This document shows, in pieces, positions 25,309 through 34,103 of a stretch of DNA of 64,000 nt (positions are counted from its first letter, which is position 1; each line of letters starts with the position of its first letter). The position numbers were made by a program, and so were the translations under genes. The notes under the pieces were generated by a model. It was not told the DNA's origin, ran no database searches, and saw only the letters and a program-made list of their open reading frames with translations. The DNA comes from Legionella quateirensis (GTDB lineage Bacteria; Pseudomonadota; Gammaproteobacteria; Legionellales; Legionellaceae): NCBI RefSeq assembly GCF_001467955.1, contig NZ_LNYR01000002.1:1-64000 (forward strand). The letters run 5' to 3'.

Positions 25309-28300
25309 ATGATTCCCAGACTGACAGCTTCCTCAGCTGTAGCTCCATCAGTTCTTTTATTTTTACAAAATCTTAAAGAATCTATCGGGTTTCATGGCGA
25401 GATTGATCAGTCTTTGAGTAGCCGCTTAATTGTTTCCACGGATAACAGCGTCTATCAGGTTGTGCCACAGGCTGTAATTTTTCCTAAAAATGAACAGGAT
25501 ATTGTATCCATTTTTACTTTGGCAAAGCGCAAAGAATTTCAGGATGTTTCTTTTTCCCCCCGGGGCGGTGGTACAGGTACGAATGGTCAGTCCTTAAGTT
25601 CAGGTATTATCATTGATTGTTCGCGATATATGAATTCCATAATTGAGGTGAATCCAGAAGAAGGATGGGTTATTGTTGAGCCAGGGGTTGTATTGGATCA
25701 ATTAAATGAATTCTTAAAAAAATTCAATAAATTTTTTGCGCCTACCTTATCGCCAAGTAACCGAGCGACGCTAGGAGGCATGGTGAGTACGGATGCCAGT
25801 GGTAAGGGTTCTCGCTTATACGGTAAAACCAGTCAACATGTTCTGGCAATTACCGCGGTGTATCCAGATGGTCAGGTTCACACCAGTGAAGAAATAGATG
25901 TTTCTCGTCTTGACGAAATGAAAAATCTTCCAGGCAGGGTGGGGCAACTGTATCGGCAAGTGGAACAAACAGTTCGAGATCATCACTCTCTGATTAGCAG
26001 TCAATTTCCAAAATTACATCGTTTTATGACCGGTTATAATCTGACCCGTATTTATTCTTCGGATGGCAGGATATTTAACCTGAACGCGGTATTAACCGGT
26101 TCAGAAGGCACATTGGCTTATGTGACGCAAATCAAATTAAAACTAACCGATATTCCGAAATTCAAAGGTCTTTTTGTGGTGTTGTATTCTTCTTTTAAAG
26201 AGGCGCTTGAACATGCGAAAGATTTGGTTCTGTCCGAGCCAGAAGCAATTGAAACTATGGATGAAACTGTTTTGAATTTAGCAAAAACGGACATTATTTA
26301 TCACAGTATTCGTGGGTTTGTCACATCGACAGGCTCTATTAATACTGCAGCGATCAATCTTGTTGAATTTGTTGCTGATGATGAGAAGCGATTGAATCAA
26401 CAAATAGATGCTTTAAAAGTACATTTGCAGAACTACGACTATCATTACGTCGACAATAAAAAAGACATTAATAATCTCTGGGAACTTCGTAAACGCAGCG
26501 TTGGTTTATTGGGTAAAACAGAAGGAGTCAGAAAGCCGGTGTCGGGTGTTGAAGATACGGTTGTTCCTCCAGAACATCTTCCTGAATATGTGCGTGAATT
26601 TCGTGAGATACTGGATTCTTTGGATTTGAAGTATGGCATGTTTGGTCATATAGATGTGGGGTGTTTGCATGTACGTCCGGCATTTAATTTAATGGATGCA
26701 GAAGACAGGCAAAAATATTATGAACTCACTGAACAGATAGCACATCTCACCCAGAAATATGGCGGTGTACTATGGGGGGAACACGGTAAGGGTTTTAGAA
26801 GCGAATACGTCCCTTTGTTTTTCGGAGATACTTTATATGAAGAGCTCAGAAAAATTAAATCAAGTTGTGATCCTTATAATCAATTAAATCCAGGAAAAAT
26901 CGCAGTTCCGCTTGGCATAAATACTCCCTTGATGAATGTGCAATCAGAACAGACCCGAGCCAGTTTGGATATGCAGATCCCTGAAGAGTTGAGGGATCCC
27001 TACCGATTAGCCTTAAATTGTAATGGTAATGGGGCTTGTTTTGATTACAAAAGAGAAGACGTAATCTGTCCTTCTTATAAAATCACCCGTGATCGAATTC
27101 AATCGCCAAAAGGACGGGCAAGTCTTGTAAGAGAGTGGCTGAGGCAACTGGGGAAATCAAATAGTGATACCTCGCCCGCAAATACAATGAAACGCTTTAT
27201 TAATAGCTATCATAAAAACAGGGGGCAATACGATTTTTCTCATGAAGTGTATTCTGCCATGGAAGGGTGTCTTTCCTGTCAGGCCTGTAAGTCACAGTGC
27301 CCTGTAAATATTAATGTGCCTTCGTTCAGGGCACGATTTTTAGAAGCTTATCATTCGCGTTATATTCGGTCACTGAAAAACTATTTGATAGCTTATAGTG
27401 AGCGTATGGGTTATTACCAAAGCAAAGTTCCCAGGTTGAGTAATTTTTTTCTCTCTAATCCAATTATTATCCGGATTTTGGAACACACAGCGGGCTTCAT
27501 TAACCCACCTTTGTTTAGCAGCCCCAATCTTTCCGTACTTCTGAAAAAAGTACACATTCCCCTGTTGAATTTAAATCAATTGCCTCCATCCAGAAAGTCT
27601 ATAGTTTTGATCCAGGATTGGGTGACCAGCTTCTACGAGGCTGATTTAGTCATTAAAACCTGTTTGCTGGTGCGGCAATTAGGTTATGAAATTTACGTGA
27701 TGCCCTGGTTTGAAAATGGAAAATCGCTTCATGTTCAGGGTAAATTGAAGCAGTTTGCTCGAGTAGCTCATAAAAATTCATTGGTCTTAGAGAAGCTGGC
27801 ACAACATCATTTAACGATGATAGGTATTGATCCTGCTATGGTTTTAACGTACAGGAATGACTATCCGGAGATATTAAAAAAGGCAAATCAGTATCAGGTG
27901 ATGTTAATTCAGGAATGGTTATCAGAAAGCATACGGACTCAGGATTCGTATCTATTGAAATTTAAAAATACCGGGATAAGGACTCAATATAATTTGTTGA
28001 GTCATTGCACTGAACAGGCGAATTGTGGTGAAGCACAGGAGCAATGGCAAAAAATATTTGAATACCTGGGACTCCAACTGACTCCGAAAAAAACAGGGTG
28101 CTGTGGTATGGCTGGTTCTTATGGTCATGAGGTTATCCATCAAAACGAATCTCAAGGGTTATTTGAGCTGTCATGGCAGCCATTTTTTGTTGATGAACAT
28201 GAAGTAAACACTAATCTTGTGGATGGTTATTCGTGTAGATCTCAAGTGAACTATCGGACAGGTTATAAGGCGAAACATCCGGTTGAGTTACTGTATGAAT

Positions 28301-28341
28301 TATTCACAGGAGTTATGAATAACACTCAGTCTCTTAGTTAA
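25309..28341 (+). CDS. ydiJ: YdiJ-type D-2-hydroxyglutarate dehydrogenase (FAD, Fe-S)
   Basis: The 1010-residue length is close to E. coli YdiJ. An FAD-binding type 4 domain has PRGGGTGTNGQSLSSG near 84-99. This is followed by a FAD-oxidase C-terminal domain with HIDVGCLHVRP and WGEHGKGFRSE, then a ferredoxin-like region with CNGNGACF and CLSCQACKSQCPVNINVP (near 650), and a CCG-type end with TGCCGMAGSYGHE (near 928). YdiJ-type enzymes oxidise D-2-hydroxyglutarate to 2-oxoglutarate, passing electrons to the respiratory chain. The convergent neighbour is an HglS-type enzyme that makes D-2-hydroxyglutarate, supporting this role over a lactate dehydrogenase. The ATG at 25309 is preceded by weak AAAG. 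Confidence 0.87.
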   Translation: MIPRLTASSAVAPSVLLFLQNLKESIGFHGEIDQSLSSRLIVSTDNSVYQVVPQAVIFPKNEQDIVSIFTLAKRKEFQDVSFSPRGGGTGTNGQSLSSGIIIDCSRYMNSIIEVNPEEGWVIVEPGVVLDQLNEFLKKFNKFFAPTLSPSNRATLGGMVSTDASGKGSRLYGKTSQHVLAITAVYPDGQVHTSEEIDVSRLDEMKNLPGRVGQLYRQVEQTVRDHHSLISSQFPKLHRFMTGYNLTRIYSSDGRIFNLNAVLTGSEGTLAYVTQIKLKLTDIPKFKGLFVVLYSSFKEALEHAKDLVLSEPEAIETMDETVLNLAKTDIIYHSIRGFVTSTGSINTAAINLVEFVADDEKRLNQQIDALKVHLQNYDYHYVDNKKDINNLWELRKRSVGLLGKTEGVRKPVSGVEDTVVPPEHLPEYVREFREILDSLDLKYGMFGHIDVGCLHVRPAFNLMDAEDRQKYYELTEQIAHLTQKYGGVLWGEHGKGFRSEYVPLFFGDTLYEELRKIKSSCDPYNQLNPGKIAVPLGINTPLMNVQSEQTRASLDMQIPEELRDPYRLALNCNGNGACFDYKREDVICPSYKITRDRIQSPKGRASLVREWLRQLGKSNSDTSPANTMKRFINSYHKNRGQYDFSHEVYSAMEGCLSCQACKSQCPVNINVPSFRARFLEAYHSRYIRSLKNYLIAYSERMGYYQSKVPRLSNFFLSNPIIIRILEHTAGFINPPLFSSPNLSVLLKKVHIPLLNLNQLPPSRKSIVLIQDWVTSFYEADLVIKTCLLVRQLGYEIYVMPWFENGKSLHVQGKLKQFARVAHKNSLVLEKLAQHHLTMIGIDPAMVLTYRNDYPEILKKANQYQVMLIQEWLSESIRTQDSYLLKFKNTGIRTQYNLLSHCTEQANCGEAQEQWQKIFEYLGLQLTPKKTGCCGMAGSYGHEVIHQNESQGLFELSWQPFFVDEHEVNTNLVDGYSCRSQVNYRTGYKAKHPVELLYELFTGVMNNTQSLS

Positions 28342-28353
28342 AAGTTTGGGAAA

Positions 28354-28436
28354 CGTCATCCCGAATGCAATGAGGGATCTCCTGAACGAGGTACAGTGCC
28401 TGCATTTGGAGATCCTTCGCTGAGATCAGGATCTGA
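28354..28436. repeat. 83-bp palindromic repeat, family B, copy 1
   Basis: It begins CGTCATCCCGAATGCAATGAGGGATCTCC and has the matching GGAGATCC in the second half, as in the units at 37320 and 52273-52573. The right end is degenerate (TCAGGATCTGAG rather than TCAGGATGACG). It lies directly after the YdiJ stop. Confidence 0.65.
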
Positions 28437-28680
28437 GTAATCCTCTCATAATTCTAGCGAGGATAATTATCTACTATTCAGTATAAACTTTCGTCTTTAC
28501 GAACGAAGTGAAGTAATCCAGAATACAGTTCCAATAAGGCTCCGTTCTGGATTGCTTCGCTTTGCTCGCAAAGACGGGTATTAACTCGCAAAGACGGGTA
28601 TTAACTCGCAAAGACTAGCGTTAAATTGATCATTGAGACTTAAATAAATGCATTTTCGGTGTTGTAAATTATGAGGGGAT
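28437..28680. repeat. Dispersed intergenic repeat, family A, copy 2
   Basis: This is the longest copy. It contains AATCCAGAAT...ATTCTGGATT-like arms (AGTAATCCAGAA with TTCTGGATTGCTTCG), a short tandem repeat at 28565-28618, and the AAATAAATGCATTTT...ATGAGGGGAT end. A half-copy of family B (CACTGCGTTCAGGATGACG) follows at about 28688-28706. Together these fill the gap between the two facing genes. Confidence 0.65.
28565..28618 (+). repeat. Tandem repeat, 20-bp unit, about 2.7 copies
   Basis: CTCGCAAAGACGGGTATTAA occurs at 28565 and 28585 with a third partial copy from 28605 (CTCGCAAAGAC). The single unit is part of the family A repeat elsewhere, so this looks like local slippage. Confidence 0.8.
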
Positions 28681-28800
28681 ACCTCAGCACTGCGTTCAGG
28701 ATGACGGACTTCCTGAGGTGATTAAGACGTGACATAACCTTCTTTTGCCTCGACCTTGGGGCTTTTCGTAAGTCCAGATTTAATGAAAATCATCAGCATA

Positions 28801-30204
28801 TTAATCGGAGCTTATCTCGATTGACGCTAATCCAATCTTTTTTAAAGAAGTTGTTAACGACTCGTTTTCTCTGGTTGCATATAAATCAAAAGGATCACGA
28901 ACTTGAACTCCCAGGGATTCTTCAAATACCTGTTGATTACCACTGGCCAGAACTGAATGAGGATTATTATCACCAAGATTTGAAGTAAATATTCCTGCTG
29001 CGCTAATGGGGAGAAAATCTTCATAAATAATGGGCGTATACTCCAAAAATCCATCGGAGATTAGATTGATCACGTTATTGTTGAGGATTGTTCCTGCATG
29101 TTGAATGCCTTTTTCAGTAGCATGATACTCAAGATACACCAAGCCTTGCTTCATCATTTCATCAAGCGAATCAGGGAACGCTAAAAATTGGTCTTGCAAA
29201 ACCTGATAATATTCAGCTGAATTGCTTCCATCAAGTGAGGGAATGATGTTTAGGCGCACCTGATTGAGCAGGTTCTCATACAGCGCTTTTCCTTTGGGAG
29301 TCAAAGCGATTCCTCTCTGTTCAATTTCCCCAAAACGGGCTTTATGAGTTCCTTTGACCTCATTTCCTTGCTGCGTAGGAAAGTATATTGCTTCATCAAG
29401 TGCTTTGAATGAGGTTTGACGTAATAATATGGGAACGCTTCGTTCAGGAGGTCCTTCTATTATCGCCTTCGGGTTTAACCCTCGTTCATACATTTTTTGT
29501 TGAATGGTGCCGATGTCCAGGGTTCGTGGTGTGAGATGGTTAATATGTGGTCCTTTAAAACAAACAACATCAGCTATTAATGGATGGACTTGTTCCAGAA
29601 GATGATGCTGTTCAAGTGATGTTATTGCTTTATCATGCCAGCGAAAGGTTTCCAGTGCTTCATGCACAAATTCTTTTGCCTGAATCAGGGATAATCCTCC
29701 CTTATCAGAGTTGATCGCTATAAGTTCTCTTACTCTTGGAGTGAAAATAGAGCGAGAAGCCAATATGTGTTCTGCCATATGACGGATTTCAGGATCATCA
29801 ATCAGCTCTGTTCGAAGCAATGAGGTAAAGATCCTGAATGGATTTTTTTTTAAATCCATATCACTTACTGGTCTGAATGCTGTTGCATGTACGGGTAGAT
29901 CCGCGATGGATAGATCATAATAGCCTACTGGATACATCCCCATAACAGCAAACAGCTCTCTCATGGTCTGCAATTCTGCAGCTGTTCCCAGCCGAATAGC
30001 GCCATGGCGTTCCTCACTAATTCGTGCGAGTTCATTATTTTTTTTTAACGAAGCAAGTAAATCAGGATTCGCTGCCAGTGTAGTGGAATTCACCTCATCA
30101 ACAAGATCCAATAGAGTTCCATATTGAGGAACTTCCTTGCGATACATGTCAGACATTGCTCTTGAAAACAGGGTACGAATCACATGTTGTTCCACACATT
30201 CCAT
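28801..30204 (-). CDS. HglS-type 2-oxoadipate dioxygenase/decarboxylase (DUF1338)
   Basis: The 467-residue protein fits the DUF1338 family (YdcJ, HglS). HglS, a VOC-superfamily Fe(II) enzyme of D-lysine catabolism, converts 2-oxoadipate to D-2-hydroxyglutarate. Candidate iron ligands are H67 (in ERHGAIRLGT, with R71 nearby), H223 (in GPHINHLTPR) and E293 (in ARFGEIEQRG), spaced as in that family. The protein has no signal peptide. It faces the YdiJ-type dehydrogenase, which would use its product. The upstream lysine-to-2-oxoadipate enzymes are not in this window, so the physiological route is inferred. Confidence 0.8.
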   Translation of the reverse strand: MECVEQHVIRTLFSRAMSDMYRKEVPQYGTLLDLVDEVNSTTLAANPDLLASLKKNNELARISEERHGAIRLGTAAELQTMRELFAVMGMYPVGYYDLSIADLPVHATAFRPVSDMDLKKNPFRIFTSLLRTELIDDPEIRHMAEHILASRSIFTPRVRELIAINSDKGGLSLIQAKEFVHEALETFRWHDKAITSLEQHHLLEQVHPLIADVVCFKGPHINHLTPRTLDIGTIQQKMYERGLNPKAIIEGPPERSVPILLRQTSFKALDEAIYFPTQQGNEVKGTHKARFGEIEQRGIALTPKGKALYENLLNQVRLNIIPSLDGSNSAEYYQVLQDQFLAFPDSLDEMMKQGLVYLEYHATEKGIQHAGTILNNNVINLISDGFLEYTPIIYEDFLPISAAGIFTSNLGDNNPHSVLASGNQQVFEESLGVQVRDPFDLYATRENESLTTSLKKIGLASIEISSD

Positions 30205-30417
30205 GATTGCTCCATGAGCACCAAAAGGTTCATCTTCACAGTATAGTTGAAAAATAATTGATTCATCTGTTGTGAATTCTATCTTGTGATAGAGGCAAGT
30301 ATCGGGTTAATTAAAGTTAAATGATTCTCATTCTTATGTTGACGTCTGAACATTTATATGTCACTTTAAAAATGAAGGCCGCTTTTTCAATTCATAAATA
30401 ATCTAAGGAAGGATATT

Positions 30418-30900
30418 ATGTCTCATAAGAAGAACCGCAGTCTTAAATTTGCTCAAGGATTAGGTTATGCCGTTTTAACCGGAGTCAGTGCCGTTGGAAC
30501 AGTTGTACTAGCCACTGCTACTGTTGGTTTAGCCATGTCAGTTGTAGGAATTCCACTGGCAATCCTTACCGCTGCTGGTACTGCAGGATGTGTTGCGGGA
30601 ACAGTGTATTTTGGTTATAAAACCGGTCATAAATTCGGTCGTGCTTTTGAATCAGATGATTATGATCATGATCAGGAGCATTACGTGACCCAAGTTGAGA
30701 TAAAGCATGTATCGGAACATTTTACTGAAAGTCAGAATCAGGTCAAAGAATCTCAACTAAAAAATCAGGAAGATATTACTGGTACTTCAAAGCCACTCTT
30801 TGCTCCTGCATCCAAACAAAGCGCTTCTAATGCTCCTGTAATGGATACAGTTTCTTCTATCATTCTTGAGGATGAGACAGTTGCAAAGGCTGGTATGTAA
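30418..30900 (+). CDS. Small membrane protein of unknown function
   Basis: The 160-residue protein has a long hydrophobic Gly/Ala/Val-rich hairpin (about 15-70, probably two membrane segments, with a YFGYKTGHKFGRAF end). A hydrophilic acidic tail (EDSDDYDHDQEH-like run near 80, then Ser- and Gln-rich) follows. AAGGAAGGATATT gives a strong ribosome site. I do not recognise the family. The GxxxG-rich hairpin recalls host-membrane-inserting proteins, but this is speculation. Confidence 0.6.
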   Translation: MSHKKNRSLKFAQGLGYAVLTGVSAVGTVVLATATVGLAMSVVGIPLAILTAAGTAGCVAGTVYFGYKTGHKFGRAFESDDYDHDQEHYVTQVEIKHVSEHFTESQNQVKESQLKNQEDITGTSKPLFAPASKQSASNAPVMDTVSSIILEDETVAKAGM

Positions 30901-30915
30901 TTTGATGTAGCATCA

Positions 30916-30935
30916 GGGGCTCTGTCATGAGCCCC
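30916..30935. terminator. Hairpin between convergent genes
   Basis: GGGGCTC pairs perfectly with GAGCCCC over a 6-base loop, 16 bases past the stop of the small membrane protein and overlapping the end of the opposing GGDEF gene. No T-run follows, but it is well placed as a bidirectional terminator. Confidence 0.5.
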
Positions 30936-32088
30936 ATCCCTCAGGTTCTGTGTAAATCTCGACTAAATCTCTGCCTGAATTTTTTGCTTTATATAATGCT
31001 TCATCAGCTCGTAATATAATTGTTTCCAAAGTGTCATTTTTTTGAAATGAAGTCACCCCAAAACTTACTGTAAGCGATATTTTATAAGAAAATTCATGAA
31101 CTTTAAGGTTTTGCCGGATATGCTCTGCTAAAATTCCTGCTTGCTCCAAATTCGTTTTTGGGGTGACTATTAAAAATTCCTCACCTCCCCATCGTGATAC
31201 AATATCGCTGCTTCTTACTGATTTTTTTAAAAGATTGGCTAATTCAAGTAATATTAAATCTCCTACTGTATGTCCAAAAGTATCGTTTATGGATTTAAAG
31301 AAATCGATATCAATAAGGATTACAGAAAGATCAGTTTTGTAGCGGTTGATTTGGTTTTTTTCATATTCAAACAGTTCTTTTATTTTATATCGATTGTATA
31401 AACCGGTCAGTTGGTCAGTATAAGACAATTTTTTTAAAGTTAATTTTTCTTGTTCCAATAAGTGGTTCGCCTGTCTGAGTTCATTGGTTCGTTCCTGCAC
31501 CTTAAGTTCCAAATCCAAATTTAAGGCTCTCAGCTCTTCGGTTTGTTTTTCTTTAACCTGTTCATAGCTGTTAACGATAAAAAACAGGCATATTATTGCG
31601 AAGCTGCTGACCAAAATATCGAGGTGAGAATAACCAATTGCATCAATAAAAAAGAAATCCCCTATAAAAATAGCAATCATAATTGCCAACATCCAAAGCA
31701 AACCTTGCTTTCTCCCTTTTAGGAATAATGCCGTGGACATTAATAAATAAAAGAAAGACAAACGCAGAGTATAAGGAAAATTTAATAAATAAAGACCTAT
31801 TGCCATAATATAGGATTGTATTAATACTAAAGTACATACCCGTTCAATTTGTTCTATATGACGTTTTAAATAATAAAGGAAGTAAAAGCCAGTGAATGAA
31901 TAACTCAAAGTAATCAGTGCGAGAAGGGTGCTTTCGTAGCAACGAATCAAACCCATAATAAAGCTGACAATACATACTATAAAATAGATGCTGTTTAAAA
32001 AATCATATTTATAACGAATACTCTGAAGTTCTTTAGGAACTTCTTGATTGAATAATCGAAATCTATGATACAGTTTCTTCAAATTCAC
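30925..32088 (-). CDS. Membrane-bound diguanylate cyclase (GGDEF)
   Basis: The 387-residue protein makes cyclic di-GMP. Five to six membrane segments (about 30-175) lead through a coiled coil (178-222) to a GGDEF domain. The domain has DIDFFKSINDTFGH (260-273) and the active site RWGGEEFLIV (299-308). An inhibitory site RSSD (292-295) lies five residues before GGEEF, so product inhibition is likely. All catalytic features look intact. The membrane part has no domain that I recognise and is likely the sensory input. Confidence 0.88.
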   Translation of the reverse strand: MNLKKLYHRFRLFNQEVPKELQSIRYKYDFLNSIYFIVCIVSFIMGLIRCYESTLLALITLSYSFTGFYFLYYLKRHIEQIERVCTLVLIQSYIMAIGLYLLNFPYTLRLSFFYLLMSTALFLKGRKQGLLWMLAIMIAIFIGDFFFIDAIGYSHLDILVSSFAIICLFFIVNSYEQVKEKQTEELRALNLDLELKVQERTNELRQANHLLEQEKLTLKKLSYTDQLTGLYNRYKIKELFEYEKNQINRYKTDLSVILIDIDFFKSINDTFGHTVGDLILLELANLLKKSVRSSDIVSRWGGEEFLIVTPKTNLEQAGILAEHIRQNLKVHEFSYKISLTVSFGVTSFQKNDTLETIILRADEALYKAKNSGRDLVEIYTEPEGWGS

Positions 32089-32315
32089 ACCATCAATTAA
32101 GATTGATATGTTGATTATAACTCATGTACTTATATTTTATGTAGCAGAATAAGGTGTGCTTCCAATTCATGCCTTCTGGCAATTGTTATAAGATTAGAAT
32201 TACCTTGATATTGAAGTATCTCTGATTGATAGATTACACTCTAAAAGAGCGTTCAACTAAACGCAGATTACCTACCTTGGAAAACTCAATTCAGCCCTGA
32301 TTTCTGGAATGTGAT

Positions 32316-33689
32316 TTACAAACTCGTTTTATACTTAGCAGAGGGGTTTTCAATGTGAAGACAGGATTCTAACAGTGACTTAACAATATCCACCTTTTCT
32401 ATAGGATCCAAAGCAGAATTAAGAATTTGTTTTGTCATGTTTTGAAATATGACTACCAAAGCGGGATAAGTAGTTTGAGGTCCATCTTGTAAAAATTGTG
32501 TGATCTCCGGGTGGTTTAAAGCCAAATTAAAGCCCTCAATCATTGAAGAGATAATCAGCTTGCAACTTGCTGATGAAAGGATAACATCATCTTGACTGGA
32601 AGATGCGGCAGAACTAGTATTATTGTGTTCCATCATGCTCATTGGTTGATCCGATTCGCTGGATAATCCCTGCAATTGTTTGTGGCGACTGGACTTTTTG
32701 GTCTCCGGTACTGTGAAAAAAGCGTGTCCCTTTTCTTTACTGGGATCTCTATCACCTTTTGGGGGATTATAATTTACAAAAGTGGGTTCTAACCAGTTGA
32801 CCAGTTTGTTGGGGTCTGCGACATGCGTACTAAGAGAACTGTGGGCACAATCATCCGATATGCTCTGGCCATCACGTATATAGGGTTTATGGTCTTTTAC
32901 CAAAAAGTACTTTTTGGTTTCTTCAAAAGAGGACAGGATTTTACCTGGATAAATGATAAAGTTGTAACCTAGACTGCCCCCTAACCACATAATCGAAGGG
33001 TTTTCCTCCGTTAAATAGTTCACCGAGCGATGTCTCCATAATTCCTGAGATGCTGCTGTATCATCTCTATGTCTCATGACAAAACTATCTACATCGGTAT
33101 CTATGGCTGCCCTGAGTCCATCCGTTGTTTTATAAAGTGGGATCATTTCTTGTATTTTTTCTTCGGCATTGTCTTGGCTAATCCATGTATGCCAACGCAT
33201 GATTTCAAAATTCTTGCCCATGTCCAATGCAAGTTTATTAATAAAAGCAATTTGCTCATCAACAGATTTATCTGCATTACTGGAACTAAATTCAATACTG
33301 TTTAACCCGAGGGGTGCAAGAAATTGGTCTAAATTGGCTTTAAAATAAGCTTCTCCCATGGCTAATGCCTGTCTTTTCAATTCCTCTTCGCTTTCAGCCT
33401 CAGGAGGCAGGGATCGAAGATTATGCCAGTAAATTTCATCAGCAATTAAAAAAGTAGTTTTACCTTTAGAAGTAACACCGTCAGGTTTGTTCTGGTGCGT
33501 ATCAACAGCATATTGAACCAAGGCTCCCAAATATTTTCCTTCACATTGTTCATTTCCTTTAATACTCAGCAGTACTAGATCTTTTGTGTCTGTTAGTGAT
33601 GGGAAACGGCTCTTTACCGTTCCGTTGGCTTTCCCTTCGAAAATGGCAGATGAAAATACACTGTCTTTGGGGCCTTTAACTTTAGACAT
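32316..33689 (-). CDS. Cyclodipeptide-synthase-like protein with long C-terminal extension
   Basis: Residues 35-250 read like a tRNA-dependent cyclodipeptide synthase (AlbC type), which makes cyclic dipeptides from aminoacyl-tRNAs. The core begins VLLSIKGNE with candidate nucleophile S42. FLIADEIYWHNL (80-91) matches the IPDEPNAYTL region. A basic/helical segment SEEELKRQALAMGEAYF follows, then Y225-x3-E229 in NYLTEEN, the same spacing as Y178 and E182 of AlbC. The following GYNFIIYPGKILSSFEE resembles the end of the family domain. Typical members have about 240 residues; this one has 457, with a C-terminal half rich in Ser, Gln and Asn and of unknown role. TATATTCCTCT complements an AGAGGAATATAAA ribosome site. 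No typical cyclic-dipeptide tailoring oxidase is adjacent. Confidence 0.6.
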   Translation of the reverse strand: MSKVKGPKDSVFSSAIFEGKANGTVKSRFPSLTDTKDLVLLSIKGNEQCEGKYLGALVQYAVDTHQNKPDGVTSKGKTTFLIADEIYWHNLRSLPPEAESEEELKRQALAMGEAYFKANLDQFLAPLGLNSIEFSSSNADKSVDEQIAFINKLALDMGKNFEIMRWHTWISQDNAEEKIQEMIPLYKTTDGLRAAIDTDVDSFVMRHRDDTAASQELWRHRSVNYLTEENPSIMWLGGSLGYNFIIYPGKILSSFEETKKYFLVKDHKPYIRDGQSISDDCAHSSLSTHVADPNKLVNWLEPTFVNYNPPKGDRDPSKEKGHAFFTVPETKKSSRHKQLQGLSSESDQPMSMMEHNNTSSAASSSQDDVILSSASCKLIISSMIEGFNLALNHPEITQFLQDGPQTTYPALVVIFQNMTKQILNSALDPIEKVDIVKSLLESCLHIENPSAKYKTSL

Positions 33690-34103
33690 TTTATATTCCT
33701 CTGTGTGTTAATCGTACCGCTTAGTTCAAGACAATCAAGGCACTAAGTTATTAATATATTCAATTATTTAAATCGGTCAGGTAGTTTCTTGTTTGGGCTA
33801 TTAGTGTGTACCAATAAAAGGAAAACCTGTAGTTTTGTACTGCATATAGCATAGTATAAAGCATTTTGAAGAAAAAATAACCATTTTATTTTAAATAGTA
33901 CTAATTAATCTGATAAAATACAGTTGCCTGTTGGACTGTTCTATAAATATACTGATTTCGCTCACAAAAATGTACAGAAGTCGATTAATTATCACGCGTT
34001 ATTTGTTTTGCTGGGAATATTAATTGATGTTGTTTGGAATATACGACAAGGGTGTTGTCTCTCAGCTATAATGTTAATAAAGGCAGGAAATGGTTTTGAA
34101 ATA
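33690..34103. other. Divergent intergenic region, promoters expected
   Basis: These 414 bases lie between the cyclodipeptide-synthase-like gene and the hybrid kinase. An open stretch from 33924 runs in frame into the kinase, but the ribosome site favours the ATG at 34104. I see no repeat or strong hairpin. Confidence 0.45.

Noticed and set aside
28565..28618. Regular 20-bp repeats that might suggest a CRISPR array
   Set aside because: The copies are directly adjacent with no spacers, and the unit is part of the family A repeat.
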